From positions 1 to 60,776 of the forward strand of contig NZ_JARZAI010000040.1 of NCBI RefSeq assembly GCF_029893355.1: DNA of 60,776 nt, written 5' to 3'. Shown here in pieces: positions 50,182 through 58,222 of this stretch. The DNA is from Kitasatospora sp. MAA4 (GTDB taxonomy: Bacteria > Actinomycetota > Actinomycetes > Streptomycetales > Streptomycetaceae). A model generated the notes under the pieces. The model did no database searches. It saw only the letters and a program-made list of their open reading frames with translations, and was not told the origin of the DNA. The translations under genes and the position numbers were made by a program. How positions within the stretch are numbered: position 1 is the stretch's first letter; each line of letters starts with the position of its first letter.

Positions 50182-50730
50182 TCAGAGTGCCTCGCGCAGC
50201 GCGGCGAACTCCGCGGCCAGCGCGTCGAGCGTGTAGTGCGCGTTGAGGCCGCTCGGGTTCGGCAGCACCCAGACGTCGGTGTCGCCCAGCCCGTCCGGCT
50301 GGCGGCCCACCGCCGTGCGCGGACGTCCGAACGCCGTCCGGTACGCCCCGAGCCCCAGCACGGCGAGCACCTGCGGTCGCAGCCGGGCCACCCGCTCGAC
50401 CAGCGCCTCGCCGCCCTGGCGGAACTCGTCCGCGGTCAGCTCGTCCGCCTTCGCGGTGGCCCGGGCGACCACGTTGGTGATGCCCAGGCCCAGCCCGAGC
50501 AGGTCCCGCTGCTCGTCGGGCCGCAGCTGGCGCTCGGTGAAGCCGGACCGGTGCAGGGCCGGCCAGAACCGGTTTCCGGGCCGCGCGAAGTGCTGCCCGG
50601 TCGCCCCGGACCAGAGCCCGGGGTTGATGCCGCAGAACAGCACCCGCAGCCCGGGGGCTGTGATGTCGGGGATGGTCACGTCACGGGCGGCGGCGAGGTC
50701 TTGAGCAGTGGGGCGGAAAGGAGTCTGCAC
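50182..50730 (-). CDS. mug: Mug/thymine-DNA-glycosylase-type repair enzyme
   Basis: The protein has 182 residues. The glycosylase signature GLRVLFCGINPGLWSGATGQ (GINPG) and the second motif VLPNPSGLNAHYTLD (NPSGLN) are present. RPGNRFWPALHRSGF between them is also typical. It removes uracil or thymine from G:U and G:T mispairs. It lies convergent to yccF with a three-base gap. A standalone gene. Confidence 0.9.
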   Translation of the reverse strand: MQTPFRPTAQDLAAARDVTIPDITAPGLRVLFCGINPGLWSGATGQHFARPGNRFWPALHRSGFTERQLRPDEQRDLLGLGLGITNVVARATAKADELTADEFRQGGEALVERVARLRPQVLAVLGLGAYRTAFGRPRTAVGRQPDGLGDTDVWVLPNPSGLNAHYTLDALAAEFAALREAL

Positions 50731-50745
50731 GGCCCCAGTCTGCCC

Positions 50746-51810
50746 CTACGCGCGGACCTTCTGGGCCGGTTGCCTCTTCGGCCGAGCTGCGGCCGCCTGG
50801 CGCTCCTCGCGGATCCTGGCCCGGCGGTCGAGCACGTGGTTGAGACCGAAGAAGATCGCCGAGGTGTAGGTCCAGCCGGCCAGGATGTCGACGACGAAGT
50901 GCTCGCCGCCGTAGACCAGGCTGAACGCCATCGCCAGCGGGTAGGCGACCAGCAGCACCTTGACCCAGCGCCGCTTGGCGACCGGCCAGAAGAACAGCGT
51001 CAGCAGCAGCGGGTACGAGGCGTGCAGCGAGGGCATCGCGGCCACGTCGTTGTCGAAGCGGCTGCCGTTCTCGAACAGCGACCCTGCGCGCGGCAGGCCG
51101 CTCTGGTTCAGGACGTCCTGGACGATGCGCGTGATGGCCGGCAGGTGCCCGTTCTGGGCCGCCAGCCACGGCGGGTCGGCCGGGAAGAGCACGTAGGTGG
51201 CGAACGCGGCGAAGGTGAGCGCCAGATAGAGCGCCACCAGACGGGTGAACCGGTCGTGTCGCTTGCGCCAGAGCACGGCCATCACCACGAAGACCGCGAA
51301 GAAGTGCGACATGTAGACCGTGGTCGCGGCGTAGTCGTACCAGTGCAGGTGACCTGGGGTGTACAGCCAGTGCTGCAGGTGGACGGTCCACACCTGTCCG
51401 CCGCCGACCACCTTGTCGAACGCCACCTGCGGTGCCCAGTGGACGGCCCAGGGCGTGTGCGAGCCGTAGCCCCGCAGCAACGAGTACGCCCAGACCGCGG
51501 CCATCACCGGCACCCAGTCGCGGAGCACGCGCAGCCAGCCGAAGCGGTTGCCGCTGTGCACCGCGGCGGCTATCAGCGCGCCGATCAGCCAGACGAAGAC
51601 CAGGTCGTTGTTGTAGGGGAGGCCGTTCTTGTTGACGTACCGCCAGAGCGAGACGATGTAGACGGGCCAGGCCAGCAGGCGCAGGTACTGGGCCTTGGCC
51701 CGGACCTGCGCCAAACGGGATCTCCAGCCCGCGCCCCGGAGCGCGGCGCTCGGCGCCTCGGATCGCACCGTGTCGGCGGTGGGGCGTGCGGAGTGGAACA
51801 GGCTGGTCAC
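50746..51810 (-). CDS. PAP2-family membrane phosphatase/transferase
   Basis: The protein has 354 residues with six membrane helices. Active-site motifs are AAMPSLHASYPLLLT (PSxH type) and SLVYGGEHFVVDILAGW (His and Asp). The long insertion between the helices resembles the inositol-phosphoceramide/phosphoinositol transferase subgroup. GTG at 51810 begins VTSLFHSARP. It faces the same way as mug, 15 bases upstream of it. The lipid substrate is unknown. Confidence 0.85.
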   Translation of the reverse strand: MTSLFHSARPTADTVRSEAPSAALRGAGWRSRLAQVRAKAQYLRLLAWPVYIVSLWRYVNKNGLPYNNDLVFVWLIGALIAAAVHSGNRFGWLRVLRDWVPVMAAVWAYSLLRGYGSHTPWAVHWAPQVAFDKVVGGGQVWTVHLQHWLYTPGHLHWYDYAATTVYMSHFFAVFVVMAVLWRKRHDRFTRLVALYLALTFAAFATYVLFPADPPWLAAQNGHLPAITRIVQDVLNQSGLPRAGSLFENGSRFDNDVAAMPSLHASYPLLLTLFFWPVAKRRWVKVLLVAYPLAMAFSLVYGGEHFVVDILAGWTYTSAIFFGLNHVLDRRARIREERQAAAARPKRQPAQKVRA

Positions 51811-52381
51811 CGGTGGCGTCCCCTTCGCGAGGTCAGGTCGGTCGAGCCGGGTCAACGTAGCAGCGCAATCTTTAAGAATCACTGAGCGCGGAAGCACTTC
51901 TTTCGCACTCAGCCGGACCCGGCCAACACCGTCGTGCTCTGCCGTCTGCCCTGGGCGGGTCGACGGGAGCACACCAAAATTTCAGAAAACTGATCGAGCG
52001 GGTAGTCCGTAGGGTCACCTGGTGGGCTTGCTTCCGGGGCAGAAACGTTTCTCCACGGTTCCAACCGTGTCCACACCCGGATTCTCCACCTCCCCCACAC
52101 CTCGCCTTCCCGTTCACCCCGCCCGCAACCCTCGCCCCCTGTCACCCCGCGAGCGCGGACGACAAAGGGTGAGGGCGCCGCTACCGCGACGCCGACCTGC
52201 GGGTTTTTGGCGATCATGCTGCTGACCTGCGAAGACTCGTGTCGCGAGTTTCCACTGATCAGCGCCGCTTTCCATCCGCATGTGCCCTGGGTGCGCCCTG
52301 TCGGGCGGGTTCAACTTCGCGGGGCAAGTCCAGGCTGGAAATCCAGGGTTCGGGCCCTGAAGGGCCTTGGGCGCGCTGGCT
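51811..52381. other. intergenic region without a supported gene
   Basis: About 570 bases. The left edge should hold the PAP2 promoter. The block 52000-52200 is pyrimidine-rich (many CCC runs). A GGCCCT-GA-AGGGCC hairpin at about 52347-52366 may end transcription of the minus-strand gene at 52382. A short frame on the plus strand from 52207 overlaps no known domain. I see no RNA gene; a T-arm-like stretch near 52340 was checked and rejected. Confidence 0.4.
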
Positions 52382-52588
52382 TCACTTGCGGACTTTATCG
52401 ACAGTTGGGCTCACCGACGCGGCCGCCGGAGCCGACGACGTTGCCGGGGCTGGGCTCGAAGCAGCCGAGGTGGAGGACTGCGCTGAGCTGGCAGACGGCT
52501 GCGGGGTGTTGCTCTGCGCGTTGGTGACAACCTGATGGCTGCTGGCGCAGGCTGCCGCGGCGACCAGTGCCACCGTTGTCGCGAACAT
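52382..52588 (-). CDS. possible short lipoprotein
   Basis: The sequence has 68 residues: MFATTVALVAAAACASS (signal with lipobox-like AAAC), then a Ser/Ala/Pro low-complexity tail ending SPTVDKVRK. It could be a truncated lipoprotein, since no folded domain remains. The ribosome binding site is weak. It sits in a decayed patch with other broken genes. Confidence 0.33.
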   Translation of the reverse strand: MFATTVALVAAAACASSHQVVTNAQSNTPQPSASSAQSSTSAASSPAPATSSAPAAASVSPTVDKVRK

Positions 52589-52804
52589 ACGTACCCGTCG
52601 CGTGGGCCGCCCTCCTGCTTCCGCTCCCACTGGAGTGGGTGCTGGAACCACGATCGCCCGGCTTGATGGCCTCCGCATGCTGGCCGTGCCAGTCGTACCG
52701 CTCGTCACCGCCGCATGCGCATGGGCATGCAGCCCGCCGGACGTTCTTGCCGGCGGGTGCCGTACCGGTGACGGCCCGCATGGCGGCGATGAACTCCGCG
52801 CAGA

Positions 52805-53386
52805 TCAGTGCTTCAGGTCTGCCGGACTGCCGACGCCGATGAACAGGTAGTTGTCCGCCCGCCAGCTCTGGACCGAGGCTCCGTGGAGGTCGACGGTTGC
52901 CGTCGCTGGTACGCCCTCGAGGCGGATCACCATGGCATCGCCTGCGCATCCGACGTCGAGGTAGTCGAAATACGGTGAGGCGAGGCCGTGTGCCTGACTG
53001 TAAGCGCCCGAGAAAATGGCCCCGGGGAATCCGGTACGAGGCTGTGGTCCGTTGTCGGTGGGGCGCTGGGAGCCTATCCCGGTCCGTGCCGTGTTCGAGG
53101 ATTCGCCAGTGGCCGAATGTGCGAGAAGATCGGCGCCGCAGGTGTTCCCGCGAATTACCAGAGCAATATCGGCGCCGGCTACGGTGGCCAGGCCGATGAT
53201 CTTTGGCTGGCCATTGACCGGTGGGGCATCGACTGCCGTTCTGACTGACTCCGGAACCTGGATGGCCGGCGTTTCCCTCAGCTTCCATGGCTCAGCCGAA
53301 GCGGAATGGTGACTTCCGGTGCAGGAGGCCGCGAGTGCGACGGTCAGGGCGACCGCCGCACCCGCGATGAGCCTTTTTTGGCGCAT
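52805..53386 (-). CDS. hypothetical secreted lipoprotein
   Basis: The protein has 193 residues. The signal peptide MRQKRLIAGAAVALTVALAASC ends in a lipobox (LAAS-Cys), so it should be anchored on the outer face of the membrane. The mature part is beta-rich (PKIIGLATVAGADIALVIR, VIRLEGVPATATVDL, WRADNYLFIGVG). No family is recognised. Codon use is less GC-rich than in the core genes, which agrees with acquired DNA. A remnant gene lies upstream. Confidence 0.6.
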   Translation of the reverse strand: MRQKRLIAGAAVALTVALAASCTGSHHSASAEPWKLRETPAIQVPESVRTAVDAPPVNGQPKIIGLATVAGADIALVIRGNTCGADLLAHSATGESSNTARTGIGSQRPTDNGPQPRTGFPGAIFSGAYSQAHGLASPYFDYLDVGCAGDAMVIRLEGVPATATVDLHGASVQSWRADNYLFIGVGSPADLKH

Positions 53387-53402
53387 AAGCTGACTGGATC
53401 CC

Positions 53403-53648
53403 CTAGTTGGCGAAGGTCTCGTAGCAGAAGCCCACCGGGTGAAGAGCCGACCCGCTGCCCGTCGGCTGCCCCAACGTGCCGTACGTCGTGAAGGAGAAGT
53501 TGTCGTACAGCGGGTGGGCGGTGATCCCACCCCACTTACCGGCGGGAACAGTGTAGGCGCCGCCCTCGGTGTTGGTGTTGGTTGTTGTGACAAACGGGAA
53601 GAGCCTGCCATGCGCCGAACAGTATTCTTCTGTCGAATCCCCATTTTT
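53403..53648 (-). pseudogene. C-terminal fragment of a secreted-type protein
   Basis: An 81-codon frame, closed at its 5' end by a stop and without any start codon, ends GSGSALHPVGFCYETFAN. It has good codon bias and an aromatic beta-like pattern (AYTVPAGKWGGITAHPLYDN, FSFTTYGTLG). The missing start, together with a shifted frame that begins MGIRQKNTV just upstream, points to a truncated or frameshifted gene. Confidence 0.45.
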
Positions 53649-53821
53649 TCACCCCCGGCTTGGTTGATCTGATGACCCGGGAACTTCGGGTGCATTCAGA
53701 TCATCGGTCCGACGACTATGGGGAATCAAGCAAATTGGGGAAACCTGAGCAAGAGTTGAGGGTATCCCGGTGATGAATGGGGCAAATCGCCGCGCAATGA
53801 TCACATTCGGTTGACTGCAGA

Positions 53822-54271
53822 TTAAATAATGGAACTGCCAATCCCGAATTGGAAATCGGTTTTCCATGGGGTGGTCCCGTCGAGGACCTGGTGCAACCGA
53901 CGCTGCGGGTGTCCTACGGCTTCGCCCCCGGATATCAAGGCCGGAGCCGCTCCTCCGGTAGGTCTGCCGCCGCGGAGGAGCTGTTCGGTCTGGAAGTTGA
54001 ACACATCGACTTTCAGTGCGGCGCGATCCGGGCCGGCAGCAGCTGATCGACCCGGATCGGGGCCCGCTCCACTACTCGGGCCGCCGCCCAAGAGGTGCCC
54101 CCGGGTCGTGTCGGTGTGGAGGTCGGGCATTACGCAGCGTCGGAAGTCCAGCACTGTCCCGGCACTCGGGCCCCGGAAGGCCTCGTGGCCCTCGAACGGC
54201 GTCAGCTGGGCCGGGGCGTGCCAGTCGGTGGGGGCGGCGGAGGCCAGTCCCCCCGCCTGCCATGCGTTCAC
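53822..54271 (-). pseudogene. decayed hypothetical gene
   Basis: The start region reads MNAWQAGGLASAAPTDWHAP, then QLTPFEGHEAFRGPSAGTVLDF, which looks like the conserved start of a streptomycete hypothetical protein. The later part shows a short plausible stretch (KVDVFNFQTE) within low-complexity sequence. The body appears shortened or shifted. This is judged from protein-like islands only. Confidence 0.35.
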
Positions 54272-54273
54272 AC

Positions 54274-54322
54274 GTCAGGGAGGGCATAGTGCCGAAGGAT
54301 TGAGCACTGTGCCCTCCCTGAC
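54274..54322. terminator. terminator hairpin downstream of yajQ
   Basis: GTCAGGGAGGGCA pairs with TGCCCTCCCTGAC (54310-54322), extended by GTGC/GCAC with one mismatch, around a 10-base loop. It begins about 37 bases after the yajQ stop on its strand. Confidence 0.7.
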
Positions 54323-54358
54323 TGGGAAGCTGGCGTTTCAGCAGGTCAGATCCCTGCT

Positions 54359-54847
54359 CTAGCGGTAGTTCACGAACTGGAGTGCGAAGTCCAGGTCCTT
54401 GCCCTTGAGCAGCGCCTGCACGGTCTGCAGGTCGTCCCTGCTCTTGGACGAGACGCGCAGCTCCTCGCCCTGGATCTGCGCCTTGATGCCCTTGGGGCCC
54501 TCGTCGCGGATGATCTTCGAGACCTTCTTGGCGTTGTCCTGGGAGATGCCCTCCTGGATCGTCGCGAAGATCTTGTACTCCTTGCCGGACAGCTGCGGCT
54601 CGTCGGCGTCCAGCGCCTTCAGCGAGATGCCGCGGTTGATCAGCTTGGTCTGCAGCACGTCGAGGATCGCCTTGACCCGCTCCTCGCCGCTCGCCTTCAT
54701 CTCGATCTTGTCGCCGGTCCAGCCGATGGTGGCCCCGACGTTCTTGAAGTCGTAGCGGGTGGCGATCTCGCGGGAGGTCTGGTTGATCGCGTTGTCGACC
54801 TCCTGCTTCTCGACCTTCGAGACGATGTCGAAACTGGAGTCGGCCAT
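54359..54847 (-). CDS. YajQ-family nucleotide-binding protein
   Basis: The protein has 162 residues, the usual YajQ length. The opening is ADSSFDIVSKVEKQEVDNAI, and TSREIATRYDFKN follows. KGIKAQIQGEELRVSSKSRD and the final LQFVNYR are diagnostic. YajQ proteins have two RNA-recognition-like folds. Some bind cyclic di-GMP and act with transcription regulators. It is a single gene before tRNA-Tyr, divergent from it. Confidence 0.93.
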   Translation of the reverse strand: MADSSFDIVSKVEKQEVDNAINQTSREIATRYDFKNVGATIGWTGDKIEMKASGEERVKAILDVLQTKLINRGISLKALDADEPQLSGKEYKIFATIQEGISQDNAKKVSKIIRDEGPKGIKAQIQGEELRVSSKSRDDLQTVQALLKGKDLDFALQFVNYR

Positions 54848-55047
54848 CTGTGGTGGTCTCCTTGCGGTGTCGGCGGCACTGTCGGCGCTCCGCCGGATGC
54901 GGAGCGGTCACGGCCCCAGCCTATCCAGCGGCGCCGTCCGCCGACCTCTTGATCATCACGTGACCAATCGAGTGGCGGAGCACCCCCTGCCATCAGGTAT
55001 CGTTTACGACGTCGAACGGGGCGTAAGCGCCGTGAGACGAACATCCT

Positions 55048-55129
<82 letters not shown>

Positions 55130-55138
55130 CAGGATCGA

Positions 55139-55183
55139 GACCGGCCCTGAACTGCGGAAACGCGGTTCGGGGCCGGTCTTTTT
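55139..55183 (+). terminator. rho-independent terminator after tRNA-Tyr
   Basis: GACCGGCCCTGAACTGCG pairs with CGCGGTTCGGGGCCGGTC around GAAA, followed by TTTTT. This is the only classic hairpin plus U-run in the window. It starts ten bases after the tRNA. Confidence 0.9.
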
Positions 55184-55321
55184 GCATGCTCGGGGGCGTC
55201 AGAGGGGTGTCAGGGGGGCGTTCGGAAATCGGGTGGGGGCGTCAGGGGGGTGTCAGGGGTGGCGCTCGGCGGGGGTGGGGCCGGTTTGCTGGGGGGATCG
55301 CAACCGGTAGGAGGGCCAGTC

Positions 55322-55840
55322 ATGCGCCAGCAGCGGCGGATCGTCGTCGGTGTCAGTGGGTCGCTCGGGAGTCTCGCGGCGTTGCACCAGGCGGTGGACG
55401 AGGCGAGGCGGGCGGGGGGCGAGGTGCTCGCGGTGCTGGCCTGGACGCCGCCCGGGGGCGAGTACGGCTTTCGGCGCTCGCCGTGCCCGCCGCTGCTGGC
55501 GGCCTGCCGGGCGGCTGCGGTGCAGCGGATCCGGGATGCCGTGGGGGAGGCGTTTCCGGACGGGGTGGTGGGGGTGCCGTTCAGCTGCCAGGTGGTGCGG
55601 GACGACGCCGGCGCGGCGCTGGTGGGCTCGGCGGACCGGGCGGACGATCTGCTGGTCGTCGGCGCCGGCGGTGGCGGCCTGCTACGGCGGGCGCTGCGCC
55701 CGTCGGTGACGGCGTACTGCGTGCAGCACGCGGGGTGCCCGGTGCTGAGTGTGCCGCGGCCGGCGTTGCAGCGGGAACTGGCGGCCATCGAGCGCCGGGC
55801 CGCCTGGCACCTGCCGTTCGAGCCGGTGCCCGGCGGATGA
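55322..55840 (+). CDS. universal stress protein (UspA-like)
   Basis: The protein has 172 residues and a single domain. It opens RIVVGVSGSLGSLAALHQAV and has the nucleotide-binding-like end DLLVVGAGGGGLLRRALRPS, VTAYCVQHAGCPVLSV (a GxxGxxxxxxS-like loop). It probably binds ATP or another nucleotide under stress. GGAGG lies just before the ATG. It precedes the permease gene on the same strand by 233 bases. Confidence 0.85.
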   Translation: MRQQRRIVVGVSGSLGSLAALHQAVDEARRAGGEVLAVLAWTPPGGEYGFRRSPCPPLLAACRAAAVQRIRDAVGEAFPDGVVGVPFSCQVVRDDAGAALVGSADRADDLLVVGAGGGGLLRRALRPSVTAYCVQHAGCPVLSVPRPALQRELAAIERRAAWHLPFEPVPGG

Positions 55841-56021
55841 GGGGCCGCAGGTGAGGTGCCGGACGGCCTACCGGTACCTTCTCCCAGGTCCGGGCTGTGT
55901 GGGAGGGCGGGGGAACTGACGGCGCGTGGGCGTGACCTCACGTCAAGGCGGCGTCAAGGGTGCCGGGTGCGGCGTATCGAACGCGTAGCGACCAGGTGAA
56001 CCGCCTCCAGGCGGCGCGGAC

Positions 56022-56053
56022 GATCAGCGAAGCACCCGATCAGCGAAGCACCC
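56022..56053 (+). repeat. tandem 16-bp direct repeat upstream of a permease gene
   Basis: GATCAGCGAAGCACCC occurs twice in a row (56022-56037, 56038-56053), and a third GATC begins at 56054. It ends about 20 bases before the permease ATG. It could be a regulator site or a small duplication in the 5' leader. Confidence 0.8.
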
Positions 56054-56073
56054 GATCCCTGGAGGTCCGTTCG

Positions 56074-57939
56074 ATGTCTGCCACCCCCGACCCGGCGCTG
56101 GTCGCGACCCTGATCGAGCAACCCCCTGATACCGGGCTGTCCGCCAAGCCGGCCAAGGAGCCCGACAAGCTGTCCGCACTCGGCGGACTGGCCGCGCTCT
56201 CGCTGGACGCGATGGCCTCGGTCGCCTACGGGCCGGAGTCGATCGTCCTGGTGCTGGCCGCGGCGGGCAGCTACGGTCTCGGTTTCACGCTCCCGGTCAC
56301 GGCGGCGATCGCGCTGCTGCTCGGCGTGCTGACCGCCTCCTACCGCCAGGTGATCGCGGCCTTCCCGGACGGCGGCGGCTCGTACGCGGTGGCCAAGGCG
56401 CATCTGGGGCAGCGCACCGCGCTGACCGCGGCGGCCTCGCTGATCGTCGACTACATCCTGAACGTCGCCGTCTCGGTGACCGCCGGGGTGGCCGCGCTGA
56501 CCTCGGCCTTCCCGAGCCTGTACGACGACCGGGTCTGGCTCTGCCTGGCGGTGCTGGCGGTGGTCACGCTGGTGAACCTGCGCGGGATCGCCGAGTCGGC
56601 CCGCTGGTTCATGGCGCCGACCGCGATCTTCGTGCTGTCGATCATGGCGATCATCGTGATCGGCCTCTTCCGGTCCGGTCCGGCCAGTACGGCGGCCGCG
56701 GCCGGGCACGCCTCGGGGCTGGCCGACAACGCGACCGGTGTCGGCGCGCTGCTGCTGCTCAAGGCCTTCGCCTCCGGCTGCTCGGCGCTGACCGGGGTGG
56801 AGGCGGTGGCCAACGCCGTGCCGTCCTTCCGGGCGCCGCGGGTCAAGCGTGCGCAGAACACCGAGATCGCGCTGGGCGCGGTGCTCGGGGTGATGCTCGT
56901 CGGGCTGGCCGTGCTGATCGGCCGCTTCCACCTCCAGCCGGTGCAGGGCGTCACCGTGCTCGCCCAGTTGGCGGACGCCTCGCTGGGCCATGGCTTCGGC
57001 TTCTACCTGGTGCAGTTCGCCACTGTGGTGCTGCTGGCGCTGGCGGCCAACACCTCGTTCGGCGGACTGCCGGTGCTGCTGCGCCTGCTGGCCCGCGACA
57101 ACCACCTGCCGCACGTCTTCGCGCTCCGCGCCGACCACCAGGTGCACCGGCACGGCGTGCTCTTTCTGGCGGCGGTCTCGGCCGCGCTGCTGATCTGCTC
57201 GGGCGGCGACGTCAACAGCCTGGTGCCGCTCTTCTCGATCGGCGTCTTCGTGGGCTTCACGATCTGCCAGGTCGGCATGGTGAAGCACTGGTACCGGGAG
57301 CGCGGTGACGGCTGGCGCGGCCGGGCGCTGCTGAACGGCTTCGGCGCGCTGCTGACCGGGGTCGCGACGCTGGTGGTGACGGGGACCAAGTTCACCGAGG
57401 GTGCCTGGGGCATCGTGGTCGCGCTGCCGCTGATGGTGCTGCTCTTCGAGCTGATCCACCGGGCGTACGGGCGGATTGGCGAGCGCCTGGAGCTCGGCCG
57501 GATCCCGGGACCGGTGGTCCGTCAGCGCTCGCTGGTGGTGGTGCCGGTGATGTCGATCTCGCGGCTGACCAGGGAGGCCCTCTCGGCGGCCGTCTCGCTC
57601 GGCGACGAGGTGCTCGCGGTGACGGTGGTGCACACCGACCCGGACGCCGAGGACCGGCAGGCCACCGAGGCGCTGCGCCGGGACTGGGAGCTGTGGCAGC
57701 CGGGCGTGCCGCTCGTCGAGGCCCCGGACGGGCACCGCCGGCTGGGCCGGCCGCTGGTCTCCTTCGTCAACGAGCTCGGCACCGAGCACGCATACGACCG
57801 GATCACGGTGCTGATCGCGGAGGTCGAGCCGGTGCACCTCTGGCAGCGGGCGCTGCAGAACCAGCGGGGTGCGCTGATCGACCGGGCCCTGCGCCTGGGC
57901 ACCGACGCGGTGGTCTGCCGGCTGCGGCTGCGCATGTGA
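56074..57939 (+). CDS. APC-family permease, KimA-like potassium importer (copy 1)
   Basis: The protein has 621 residues with 12 membrane helices and a cytoplasmic C-terminus of about 160 residues. Text such as AALSLDAMASVAYGPESIVLVL, SYRQVIAAFPDGGGSYAVAK and KAFASGCSALTGVEAVANAVP closely follows KimA/KUP-type transporters. FTEGAWGIVV is also typical. KimA takes up potassium and is shut by cyclic di-AMP. Amino-acid transport is the alternative. GGAGG precedes the ATG. kdp genes lie further right. Confidence 0.82.
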   Translation: MSATPDPALVATLIEQPPDTGLSAKPAKEPDKLSALGGLAALSLDAMASVAYGPESIVLVLAAAGSYGLGFTLPVTAAIALLLGVLTASYRQVIAAFPDGGGSYAVAKAHLGQRTALTAAASLIVDYILNVAVSVTAGVAALTSAFPSLYDDRVWLCLAVLAVVTLVNLRGIAESARWFMAPTAIFVLSIMAIIVIGLFRSGPASTAAAAGHASGLADNATGVGALLLLKAFASGCSALTGVEAVANAVPSFRAPRVKRAQNTEIALGAVLGVMLVGLAVLIGRFHLQPVQGVTVLAQLADASLGHGFGFYLVQFATVVLLALAANTSFGGLPVLLRLLARDNHLPHVFALRADHQVHRHGVLFLAAVSAALLICSGGDVNSLVPLFSIGVFVGFTICQVGMVKHWYRERGDGWRGRALLNGFGALLTGVATLVVTGTKFTEGAWGIVVALPLMVLLFELIHRAYGRIGERLELGRIPGPVVRQRSLVVVPVMSISRLTREALSAAVSLGDEVLAVTVVHTDPDAEDRQATEALRRDWELWQPGVPLVEAPDGHRRLGRPLVSFVNELGTEHAYDRITVLIAEVEPVHLWQRALQNQRGALIDRALRLGTDAVVCRLRLRM

Positions 57940-58117
57940 GGCAGCCCGAACCACGCATGGTCACCTGCGGATCCGAGGCTCAAGGCTGCTATTTGCCGTG
58001 AGAACCAAGCTGATACGTCACGGTTGACCTAGATATCTGGTTACAACTCGATATTTTTACGCCCCACCAACGCCGGGCCTTAATGCCGACGGCGGCCTGG
58101 TCCACTCCCGAGGGCAC

Positions 58118-58152
58118 CCCATCTGGCCTGCGGAAACCTACGGCCGGATGGG
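58118..58152 (+). other. leader hairpin upstream of the second permease
   Basis: CCCATC and GGCC (58118-58128) pair with GGCC and GATGGG (58142-58152), with a single T/G mismatch. It lies 70 bases before the likely GTG, downstream of a possible TTGACC promoter box (58024-58029). It does not match the cyclic di-AMP (ydaO) riboswitch core as I know it. Confidence 0.4.
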
Positions 58153-58222
58153 TGTGCAGGGCCCGCGGGGCCCCCGCGAGTCGATGGTCGTCTTAACGGT
58201 TCGGACGCATACGCTCGCGCTT

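Noticed and set aside
52320..52370. T-arm-like CAGGG-TTCGGGC-CCTG stretch suggesting a tRNA
   Set aside because: The loop lacks the conserved A at the fifth position, and no acceptor, D or anticodon stems can be built around it.
53439..53672. Short plus-strand frame near 53.5 kb
   Set aside because: It is antisense to the better-supported protein fragment ending GFCYETFAN and has no start signal.
57940..58222. Cyclic di-AMP riboswitch before the second permease
   Set aside because: I could not find the conserved core pairing or loops; only a single hairpin and a weak promoter are visible.
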